From Treponema sp. (GTDB lineage Bacteria; Spirochaetota; Spirochaetia; Treponematales; Breznakiellaceae), in contig JAISJS010000372.1 of assembly GCA_031261385.1 (NCBI GenBank), forward strand, positions 1 to 5,131: a stretch of DNA of 5,131 bases. Direction: 5' to 3'. Shown piece by piece: positions 1-5,085 of the stretch. Below the pieces are notes generated by a model. The model saw only the letters and a list, made by a program, of their open reading frames with translations, was not told the origin of the DNA and searched no databases. The position numbers and the translations under genes are program-made. How positions within the stretch are numbered: position 1 is the first letter of the stretch; each line of letters opens with the position of its first letter.

Positions 1-1
1 T

Positions 2-160
2 AAAGATTATGAAAAATATCTTGCGAATAAAGATACCATCAGTAACGAGAGAATCAGATCTGATGATGTGTCTTTTGTTGATGCAATGATTTCGGAAGAA
101 GCAGACTTCACAAAGTCCCCGGAAGGCCAGAAAATAGCTGATCTGATAAGAACACTATAA
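2..160 (+). CDS. 3' end of an unrecognised protein gene (partial, 52 codons visible)
   Basis: The frame is open from the window edge to a TAA at 158-160, giving the last 52 residues of a protein that begins outside the window. The visible part is hydrophilic and rich in charged residues (starts KDYEKYLANKD, ends KIADLIRTL), with no transmembrane segment and no motif I recognise. The main support for its being a real gene is context: the next ORF begins one base after this stop, as expected for two genes in one operon with coupled translation. The AT-rich composition matches that next gene and differs from everything to the right of 640. I cannot assign a function. A short open frame could arise by chance, so confidence is moderate. 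Confidence 0.5.
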   Translation, partial: KDYEKYLANKDTISNERIRSDDVSFVDAMISEEADFTKSPEGQKIADLIRTL

Positions 161-161
161 T

Positions 162-638
162 ATGCCGAACAGACCACAGGATTTTCCGGTTTTTTCCAAA
201 CTGGATGATGATTTAATAAAGTCACTTAAAGAAAAATTCAACCGGTATTTATCCGGTTTTTCCCGCAGTACCGGAATACAGGATATTACTACTTTTGATG
301 ATGTGTTTTATGAAATATTGGAACGCATTGAAAAACGCCGGGTTTATTTCCATATCTTCTATGACGGATGCAAAATGGGGGAACTTAATGAAGGAGCGCT
401 GATGTGTTTTTGGATACTGAAACTTGCCCCTTTTTTTAGTCCACGAATATCTTCCAATGTTTTAAATGCAAAAATTGCTATGTTTTTATTTAATAGTATG
501 TTAAGTTTTGTAGCTAAGAAAACCGGGAGAAATGTAAATATCTCTTCCCAAATTGTTAAAGATTTGTATTACTCATTTCGATTTCGAGATGTTAGTAAAG
601 AATCCATTATGATTCTTGCAGAAAGCCTTATTAGCTAA
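162..638 (+). CDS. Hypothetical protein, 158 aa, AT-rich, unrecognised family
   Basis: This 158-residue ORF starts at the ATG at 162, one base after the preceding stop, with no clear SD of its own, so initiation probably depends on translation of the upstream gene. The N-terminal third is polar (KLDDDLIKSLKEKF). The middle has a hydrophobic, aromatic stretch (about residues 78-91, GALMCFWILKLAPF) and a second one near residues 101-117 (NAKIAMFLFNSMLSFVA). The C-terminus looks helical and ends in ESIMILAESLIS. The hydrophobic stretches read as buried helices of a soluble all-alpha protein rather than definite membrane spans, but I cannot exclude membrane association. It feels similar to small uncharacterised proteins seen in treponemes, but I cannot name a family. 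Codons are markedly AT-rich compared with the downstream genes, which suggests acquisition. With its upstream partner it could be a two-gene accessory module; toxin-antitoxin is only a guess. Confidence 0.72.
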   Translation: MPNRPQDFPVFSKLDDDLIKSLKEKFNRYLSGFSRSTGIQDITTFDDVFYEILERIEKRRVYFHIFYDGCKMGELNEGALMCFWILKLAPFFSPRISSNVLNAKIAMFLFNSMLSFVAKKTGRNVNISSQIVKDLYYSFRFRDVSKESIMILAESLIS

Positions 639-639
639 C

Positions 640-644
640 GGAGG
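640..644 (+). promoter_or_regulatory. Ribosome binding site for the UroD-family gene
   Basis: GGAGG at 640-644 lies six bases before the ATG at 651 and only one base after the stop of the preceding gene. It fixes the 651 start and shows that the GC-rich gene has its own efficient initiation site right at the composition boundary. Confidence 0.8.
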
Positions 645-650
645 AAGCCA

Positions 651-1652
651 ATGACATCCCTTGAACGGCTGAACGCCCGGTTAGCGGGAAAAGCGGTGGA
701 CAAGATTCCCAACATGAATCTTCTTATGGCGATTGTGGCCAGGGAGGCGGGGGTATCCTACGGGCGTTATGTGCAGGATTACCGCAAGCTGGTTGAGGGG
801 AATCTGATTTGCGCGGAAAAGTACGGCCTGGACAGTGTCTGCGCCGTTTCAGACCCCATGCGGGAAGCGGCGGCCTACGGGGAGCGTCTGGTTATACCCG
901 AAGACGGGGTCCCGTATGCGGAGATCCCCCTTATCACCGACGATTTTGATCTTTCCATGGTGCAGCGTTTTGACCCGCTGGAAAGTGAGCGGACATTGGA
1001 CAGGGTCAGGGCCTGCGAACTGCTGCGCCGGAAAGTGGGAAACGCCTATCCGGTTATCGGCTGGGTGGAGGGGTGCCTGGCGGAGGCGGCGGATCTGCGG
1101 GGAATTAACGAATTGATGATGGACCTTGCCACCGGTGAGGAATATCTGCCGGAACTGCTCAGTATCGTTCTGGAACAGCAAAAGCGTTTTGCCAAAGCGC
1201 AGATCGACGCAGGGGCGGATTTTATCGGGGTGGGTAATGCCGTAGCGTCCCTTATCGGGCCTGAACTTTACGAACAGTACGGGATGGCCGCAGACCGGGA
1301 GATGGTCGAGTATATCCACCGCTGCGGGGCGCGGGTAAAGCTCCATATCTGCGGCAATATCAATGCCCTGCTGGAACTCTTGGTCCGGGTTGCGCCTGAT
1401 ATTATGGATATTGACTGGATGGTGGATTTTGGCAGGGCGGCAAGGGTTTTTGCCGGTACCAAAACTGCCGCTTCCGGAAATTTTGACCCTGTGGCAGTGA
1501 TGATGCAGGGCAGTCCGGCCCGGGTGGAAGCGGCGGTACGGGATTGTATCGCGGCGGGGACCAATACCTCTCTGATCGCCGGGGGATGCGAAATTCCCGC
1601 CGCCACACCGGAGGAGAATCTCCTTTTAATGGACCGGCTCCTCTATCTTTAG
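651..1652 (+). CDS. Uroporphyrinogen decarboxylase-superfamily protein (MtaA/CmuA-like corrinoid methyltransferase type)
   Basis: This is a complete 333-residue protein of the UroD fold (TIM barrel), the usual length for the family. The core of the call is the C-terminal half: LHICGN at 231-236 gives His232-X-Cys234, then MDIDW at 252-256, SGNFDPV at 275-281, and GGCEIPAATPEEN at 311-323 with Cys313. The His-X-Cys ... Cys triad is the zinc site that activates the thiol acceptor in MtaA/MtbA-type methylcobalamin:coenzyme M methyltransferases and relatives. True HemE enzymes instead carry an N-terminal RQAGR motif; here the matching region reads AREAG (30-34). I therefore infer a cytosolic cobalamin-dependent methyl transfer role rather than haem synthesis. 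The methyl donor and acceptor are unknown, and no corrinoid protein or methyltransferase partner is in the window. The start is set by GGAGG at 640-644. Annotation as HemE would be a likely mislabel. Confidence 0.9.
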   Translation: MTSLERLNARLAGKAVDKIPNMNLLMAIVAREAGVSYGRYVQDYRKLVEGNLICAEKYGLDSVCAVSDPMREAAAYGERLVIPEDGVPYAEIPLITDDFDLSMVQRFDPLESERTLDRVRACELLRRKVGNAYPVIGWVEGCLAEAADLRGINELMMDLATGEEYLPELLSIVLEQQKRFAKAQIDAGADFIGVGNAVASLIGPELYEQYGMAADREMVEYIHRCGARVKLHICGNINALLELLVRVAPDIMDIDWMVDFGRAARVFAGTKTAASGNFDPVAVMMQGSPARVEAAVRDCIAAGTNTSLIAGGCEIPAATPEENLLLMDRLLYL

Positions 1653-1657
1653 CCATA

Positions 1658-1689
1658 TTGCCTTATTCCCCGCAAATTTATACTATATA
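1658..1689 (+). promoter_or_regulatory. Possible sigma-70-like promoter upstream of paaK
   Basis: The 89-base gap between the UroD-family stop and paaK holds TTGCCT at 1658-1663. An AT-rich run downstream (1677-1690) includes TATACT at 1679-1684 (15-base spacer) and TACTAT at 1681-1686 (17-base spacer). These are only partial matches to the -35/-10 consensus. A separate TTGACT at 1698-1703 has no well-spaced -10. A promoter here makes sense because the gap is long and a new functional unit begins, but the boxes alone are weak evidence. Confidence 0.3.
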
Positions 1690-1699
1690 AAAGCGCTTT
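1690..1699. repeat. Perfect 10-bp palindrome, possible operator
   Basis: AAAGCGCTTT is its own reverse complement and sits directly after the AT-rich promoter-like run and about 43 bases before the paaK start. That position would suit a dimeric repressor site, but a 10-bp palindrome can occur by chance and no second copy is visible in the window. Confidence 0.25.
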
Positions 1700-1730
1700 G
1701 ACTTACGGATTTCACTATTATCGATTTTAA

Positions 1731-1737
1731 AGGAAGG
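1731..1737 (+). promoter_or_regulatory. Ribosome binding site for paaK
   Basis: AGGAAGG ends four bases before the ATG at 1742, and its first AGGA lies seven bases from the ATG. It supports 1742 over the in-frame Met10 codon at 1769. Confidence 0.7.
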
Positions 1738-1741
1738 CATT

Positions 1742-3043
1742 ATGATATTTAATCCCGAATCTGAATGTATGGATGTGGAGGCCAGAAAACGTCAGCAGCT
1801 GGCAAATTTGAAGAATCTGGTGGAAAAACTCTATTCCAGCGTACCGTTTTACCGCCAAAAAATGGATGATCTGGAGGTAAAACCCCGTGATATCCACAGT
1901 CTGAAAGATATTGAAAAACTCCCCTTTACCACCAAGGATGACTTACGGCTCAACTATCCCCGGGGGCTTTTGGCGGCCCCTCCGGACCAGATTGTCGAAG
2001 TTCACATGAGTTCGGGAACCACCGGAAAACCGGTTGTCGATGAATATACCCAAAAGGATATCAATATTTGGCGGGAGGCGATGGCCCGGACCATGGCAGG
2101 CGGGGGCTGTACCAAGAACGATATTGTCCAGAACTGCTACGGTTACGGTCTTTTTACCGGCGGCCCCGGCGCTCATTACGGCGCCATGACCATCGGGGCG
2201 GAAGTGCTGCCCATGTCCAGCGGAAATACCGCCCGTCAGCTCATGGTGATGCAGGATTTCGGTACGACGATGCTGACCTGTACCCCCTCATACGCCCTGT
2301 ACATGGCGGAAGAAGCCGCCGACGCGGGTATCGATCTTCACAAGCTTCCCATAAGCAAGGGCTGTTTTGGGGCGGAGCCCTGGAGCGAGAACATGCGTAA
2401 GGAGATCGAAGCCCGGTACGACATGAAAGCCTACGATATTTACGGCCTTACCGAGATTATCGGCCCCGGGGTAAGTTTTGAATGTGAGGCCCAGAACGGG
2501 CTCCACATCAACGAGGACCTCTTTTTCCCGGAAATTATCGATCCGGAAACCGGAAAGGCCGTGCCGGACGGCGAAAAGGGGGAACTGGTTTTTACCACCA
2601 TCACCAAAGAAGGTACTCCGCTGCTTCGCTACCGGACCCGTGACATCACCTTCCTTATCCGGGAGCCCTGTTCCTGCGGCAGGACCACGGTTCGTATGCA
2701 CCGGCTCTTTGGCCGTACCGACGACATGCTGATTATCCGCGGGGTCAATGTATTCCCGAGTCAGATTGAACATGCCCTTATCGAAATTGAAGGCACCGAA
2801 CCGCAGTACCTTATCGTCCTTACCCGGGGCGATTCTCATCTGGATGAGGTTGAACTCCAGGTTGAAGTGAAAAAGGAATTCTTCAGCGATGAAACCAGGG
2901 GCTTGGAAGAACTTCGCGCCAGGATTGAAGGGGTGATGAAATCCAAGCTGCAAATCGGCGTAAAGGTAAAACTGGTGGAGCCCAAGACTATTGAACGGTC
3001 CATAGGCAAGGCAAAACGGGTTATAGATAACCGGAAAATTTAA
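1742..3043 (+). CDS. paaK: Phenylacetate-CoA ligase family (aryl-acid:CoA ligase, AMP-forming)
   Basis: This is a complete 433-residue adenylate-forming enzyme, the normal PaaK length. It activates an aryl acetate with ATP and then CoA in the cytosol. Motifs appear in order: the phosphate-binding loop SSGTTGKP (90-97); YGLTE (234-238), the adenine-binding A5 motif; YRTRD (297-301), whose Asp contacts the ribose; EPCSCGRT (308-315), matching the Cys-X-Cys-Gly seen in many PaaK proteins; the hinge region GRTDDMLIIRG (324-334); and SIGKAKRV (420-427) with the catalytic Lys423. All key residues are present, so it should be active. A double ACT-domain gene follows 60 bases later. This pair is common in anaerobes, where it is linked to indolepyruvate:ferredoxin oxidoreductase and aromatic amino acid breakdown, so the substrate may be phenylacetate, indoleacetate or hydroxyphenylacetate. 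The exact substrate cannot be read from the sequence. Confidence 0.93.
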   Translation: MIFNPESECMDVEARKRQQLANLKNLVEKLYSSVPFYRQKMDDLEVKPRDIHSLKDIEKLPFTTKDDLRLNYPRGLLAAPPDQIVEVHMSSGTTGKPVVDEYTQKDINIWREAMARTMAGGGCTKNDIVQNCYGYGLFTGGPGAHYGAMTIGAEVLPMSSGNTARQLMVMQDFGTTMLTCTPSYALYMAEEAADAGIDLHKLPISKGCFGAEPWSENMRKEIEARYDMKAYDIYGLTEIIGPGVSFECEAQNGLHINEDLFFPEIIDPETGKAVPDGEKGELVFTTITKEGTPLLRYRTRDITFLIREPCSCGRTTVRMHRLFGRTDDMLIIRGVNVFPSQIEHALIEIEGTEPQYLIVLTRGDSHLDEVELQVEVKKEFFSDETRGLEELRARIEGVMKSKLQIGVKVKLVEPKTIERSIGKAKRVIDNRKI

Positions 3044-3055
3044 AGAATTTTCCCC

Positions 3056-3075
3056 ACCCGAAAGAGATTTCGGGT
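3056..3075 (+). terminator. Intergenic hairpin between paaK and the ACT gene (weak terminator or processing site)
   Basis: ACCCGAAA at 3056-3063 and TTTCGGGT at 3068-3075 are perfect reverse complements separated by the four-base loop GAGA. They give an 8-bp stem 12 bases after the paaK stop. The following bases (TATACTTATAAAAAT) are AT-rich but lack a clean T-run, so strong intrinsic termination is unlikely. Partial termination, or an RNA processing/stabilising stem that sets different levels for the two genes, is more plausible. It ends 15 bases before the ACT gene's SD. Confidence 0.45.
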
Positions 3076-3090
3076 TATACTTATAAAAAT

Positions 3091-3094
3091 GGAG
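3091..3094 (+). promoter_or_regulatory. Ribosome binding site that sets the ACT gene start
   Basis: GGAG at 3091-3094 lies nine bases before the ATG at 3104. The upstream in-frame ATG at 3089-3091 overlaps this SD and has none of its own, so 3104 is the better start. Confidence 0.7.
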
Positions 3095-3103
3095 TGTAAT
3101 AAT

Positions 3104-3520
3104 ATGGAGATTAAACAAATATCAGTTTTTCTGGAAAATACCACAGGCCGCCTTGGGGAGGTTACCCGTGTACTGGCCCAGGCGGGAATCAATATTCGGG
3201 CGATAAGCATTGCCGATACGGCTGATTTCGGTATACTCCGCCTTATCGTGGACAAGAGCGAAGCCGCCGCCGAGGCGCTCAACAAAGCCGGATTTACCAC
3301 GCGGCAGTCCGATGTGGCGGCCCTTGAAATAGGGGATACCCCCGGAAGCCTTGCCGAAGTGATGGAACTGTTCCAGAAATCCCAGGTTAATATCGAATAC
3401 CTGTACGCCTCGCTGGAGGGCAAGATCGGGAAAGCGGTGGTAATCTTTAAACTTCAGGATCACGAAAAAGGCCTTAAACTGATAAAGGAAAACGGTCTTT
3501 CCATGATAGAAAGTTTTTAA
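3104..3520 (+). CDS. Tandem ACT-domain protein (amino acid-binding, PaaK-associated)
   Basis: From the preferred start this is a 138-residue protein made of two ACT domains and nothing else. ACT 1 (about 3-67) has the ligand-loop pattern ENTTGRLGEV (11-20) and AGINIRA (27-33). ACT 2 (about 71-138) repeats it with GDTPGSLAEV (77-86) and VNIEYLYA (95-102). ACT domains bind small ligands, usually amino acids, at dimer interfaces. With no catalytic or DNA-binding domain attached, this is probably a stand-alone sensor or regulatory subunit. Its recurrent partner is PaaK, as here, so it may sense an aromatic amino acid or aryl product and modulate the ligase; this is inferred from context. The longer form starting at 3089 adds MECNN and would begin inside the SD, and family members as I recall them begin MEIKQISVFLEN. 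Confidence 0.9.
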   Translation: MEIKQISVFLENTTGRLGEVTRVLAQAGINIRAISIADTADFGILRLIVDKSEAAAEALNKAGFTTRQSDVAALEIGDTPGSLAEVMELFQKSQVNIEYLYASLEGKIGKAVVIFKLQDHEKGLKLIKENGLSMIESF

Positions 3521-3526
3521 TTTAAT

Positions 3527-3558
3527 ATGAAAATACTGATGGTATCGAGCGAAGCGGT
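3527..3558 (+). repeat. Upstream copy of a 32-bp direct repeat of the glgA start
   Basis: These 32 bases, beginning ATGAAAATACTG, are identical to 3592-3623, the first 32 bases of glgA. Allowing one mismatch (3559 G against 3624 T) the match reaches 34-35 bases. The offset is 65 bases, which is not a multiple of three, so the two copies are in different frames. The copy begins exactly at the ATG; the bases before it (TTTAAT) differ from those before the glgA ATG (GGCTCG). Confidence 0.95.
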
Positions 3559-3595
3559 GCCTTGGGAACAGCTTCGCAAAGGTAGGGCTCGATGA
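3527..3595 (+). CDS. 22-codon leader ORF duplicating the GlgA N-terminus (or scar of a broken glgA start)
   Basis: The ORF begins six bases after the ACT gene stop and encodes a peptide starting MKILMVSSEAVP, identical to GlgA residues 1-12. It then diverges (WEQLRKGRAR) and stops at TGA 3593-3595. That stop overlaps the glgA start as ATGA, the classic arrangement for translational coupling or re-initiation. The peptide lacks the KTGG substrate loop, so it cannot be enzymatic. No good SD precedes it (only a poor AGAAAG about 13 bases upstream); it could be fed by ribosomes finishing the ACT gene. Either it is a translated leader that helps ribosomes reach glgA, or it is simply the former glgA start put out of frame by a 65-base duplication, with no present role. 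Confidence 0.35.
   Translation: MKILMVSSEAVPWEQLRKGRAR
3579..3587 (+). promoter_or_regulatory. Ribosome binding site region for glgA
   Basis: The purine-rich AAGGTAGGG ends four bases before the ATG at 3592, offering AAGG or AGGG as an SD core. It lies inside the leader ORF, and no comparable site precedes the upstream ATG at 3527. This favours 3592 as the true glgA start. Confidence 0.55.
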
Positions 3596-3623
3596 AAATA
3601 CTGATGGTATCGAGCGAAGCGGT
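3592..3623 (+). repeat. Downstream copy of the 32-bp direct repeat (start of glgA)
   Basis: This is identical to 3527-3558. Here the reading frame continues into a full glycogen synthase, so this is the functional copy. The absence of any silent difference over 32 bases suggests a recent duplication or strong constraint. Confidence 0.95.
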
Positions 3624-5085
3624 TCCCTTTGCTAAAACAGGCGGGTTGGCCGATGCGGTCTCCAGTTTATCCATCGCCCTTGCGAAACAGGGGCATGAGG
3701 TGCGGGTCGTCATTCCCCGGTATTATTCTATTGACAGGGGAAAGCTTAAGCCACTTCCCGGCGCCATGGGGGTTCCCGTCGGCGGCGGTGAGGAATGGAG
3801 CGCCGTCTACACTACCTCCCTGCCGGGATCGCCCAAAAAAAACGACGTGCCCATTTATCTTATCGATCATGAAATATTTTTTGGCAGGGACGGAATCTAC
3901 GGGATCCCCTCGGAACCGGATTTCCTTGACAATCCCAAACGCTTTGCCTTTTTCTGCAGGGCAGTGTTCCAGCTTTGCCGCAAAATTGACTGGTATCCGG
4001 ATATACTCCATGCCCATGACTGGCCTTCCGCCCTTGTCCCTGTCTACCTGAAACACCAGGAACGGCATAAAAACAACGCCGAAAGGTCCGGTGAATTTTC
4101 CAAAACGGCCTCGGTGCTGACGGTTCATAATCTGGGGTATCAGGGAATTTACAGCAAAGAAAATTTCTGGTACCTGGGGCTTGGCTGGGATGTTTTTTAC
4201 AACGCAGGTTTTGACGACTGGAACATGATGAACCTTCTGAAAGCGGGATTGTACAGCGCGGACAAGATCAATACGGTTTCACCGAACTATGCGGAAGAAA
4301 CAAAGAATCAAACCAATGGTTTCAGGCTTGACGGGGTACTCCGTTACCGGTCCGCCGATTACACCGGGATCCTCAACGGCATTGATACCGATGTATGGAA
4401 CCCCGCAAAGGATCCTCTTATCCCTCAAAAGTTTTCCGCAAAAGATATAAGCGGAAAGGCAAAGGTAAAAGAAGCGCTCCAAAGGGAATTCAACCTTCCC
4501 CCGGAAGCCGGTACTCCTGTCATCGGAATGGTGACCCGGCTTACCGGGCAAAAAGGCGTGGGGGAACTTTTCGGTCCCGGCTACGGTTCGATCTGGTCAA
4601 TCTGCAGGGACATGAATGTGCAGCTCGTCCTCATCGGTACCGGGGAATCCTGGTGTGAAAATGAAATTATGAATCTTTCATCCCGGCTTTCCAACTTTAA
4701 AGCCCGTATCGGGTACAGTGAAGAAATCAGTCATTTAATAGAAGCGGGAAGTGATTTCTTCCTTATGCCGAGCCGCTATGAACCCTGCGGTTTAAACCAG
4801 ATGTATTCACTGACCTACGGAACGCCTCCGATTGTGCGTAACACCGGGGGCTTGCGTGACACCGTAGAAAACTTTAATCAGGAGACCGGCACGGGAACGG
4901 GATTCATGTTTGATGATCTTACCCCCCAGGCAATCTACGACACCTGCGGCTGGGCGGTTTGGGCCTACTACAACAAGCGTGATCAGATCGAAGCGATGCG
5001 GCTCCGCGGCATGAAGCAGGATTTCTCATGGGAAAATTCGGCAAATAAATACACCGAACTGTACAACGCAAGTTTGGGAACCTGA
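3592..5085 (+). CDS. glgA: Glycogen synthase (ADP-glucose type, GT5)
   Basis: This is a complete 497-residue GT-B glycosyltransferase, slightly longer than the 477-residue E. coli enzyme, that extends alpha-1,4-glucan chains from ADP-glucose in the cytosol. The N-terminal domain has KTGGLAD (15-21), the sugar-nucleotide loop with Lys15; HAHDW (140-144), with the His matching E. coli His161; and TVHNLGYQG (177-185). The C-terminal domain has TRLTGQKG (315-322), whose Arg316 and Lys321 match E. coli Arg300 and Lys305; PSRYEPCGLNQ (393-403), with Glu397 equivalent to E. coli Glu377; and RNTGGLRDTV (416-425). All catalytic positions are intact. It ends in consecutive in-frame stops, TGA and TAA. 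It lies 71 bases after the ACT gene with no clear promoter, so it may share that transcript, although the functions look unrelated. Its first 32 bases are duplicated upstream and its start codon overlaps the leader ORF stop. No other glycogen gene is in the window. Confidence 0.97.
   Translation: MKILMVSSEAVPFAKTGGLADAVSSLSIALAKQGHEVRVVIPRYYSIDRGKLKPLPGAMGVPVGGGEEWSAVYTTSLPGSPKKNDVPIYLIDHEIFFGRDGIYGIPSEPDFLDNPKRFAFFCRAVFQLCRKIDWYPDILHAHDWPSALVPVYLKHQERHKNNAERSGEFSKTASVLTVHNLGYQGIYSKENFWYLGLGWDVFYNAGFDDWNMMNLLKAGLYSADKINTVSPNYAEETKNQTNGFRLDGVLRYRSADYTGILNGIDTDVWNPAKDPLIPQKFSAKDISGKAKVKEALQREFNLPPEAGTPVIGMVTRLTGQKGVGELFGPGYGSIWSICRDMNVQLVLIGTGESWCENEIMNLSSRLSNFKARIGYSEEISHLIEAGSDFFLMPSRYEPCGLNQMYSLTYGTPPIVRNTGGLRDTVENFNQETGTGTGFMFDDLTPQAIYDTCGWAVWAYYNKRDQIEAMRLRGMKQDFSWENSANKYTELYNASLGT

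Larger units (their letters stand above)
3549..3627 (+). promoter_or_regulatory. Competing inverted repeats around the glgA start (candidate RNA switch)
   Basis: GCTTCGC at 3571-3577 can pair with GCGAAGC in either repeat copy. Upstream, 3549-3561 pairs with 3565-3577 (11 pairs, two G-A mismatches, three-base loop). Downstream, 3564-3577 pairs with 3614-3627 (13 of 14 positions), enclosing the glgA SD and ATG in the loop. A further 7-bp stem, GCTCGAT 3587-3593 with ATCGAGC 3609-3615, directly covers the first two bases of the glgA start codon. The upstream and downstream helices exclude each other. Pairing is read by eye; regulation is inferred. Confidence 0.4.

Noticed and set aside
7..225. 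Minus-strand ORF of 72 codons
   Set aside because: It crosses the junction of the two + strand genes, has no clear start signal, and shows no recognisable protein features.
240..261. Terminator-like AACCGG/CCGGTT stem followed by a short T-run
   Set aside because: It is inside the 162-638 coding region with only a 6-bp stem and a seven-base loop, and the reading frame continues normally through it.
849..1346. Minus-strand ORF of 165 codons
   Set aside because: It lies wholly within the UroD-family gene in antisense, with no SD and no family features.
2288..3118. Long minus-strand ORF (276 codons)
   Set aside because: It lies opposite paaK, whose motifs are complete on the + strand. The translation has no recognisable motif and its open length follows from GC-rich codon bias.
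3667..4128. Minus-strand ORF of 153 codons opposite glgA
   Set aside because: It is a shadow of glgA, where the + strand carries the conserved glycosyltransferase motifs.
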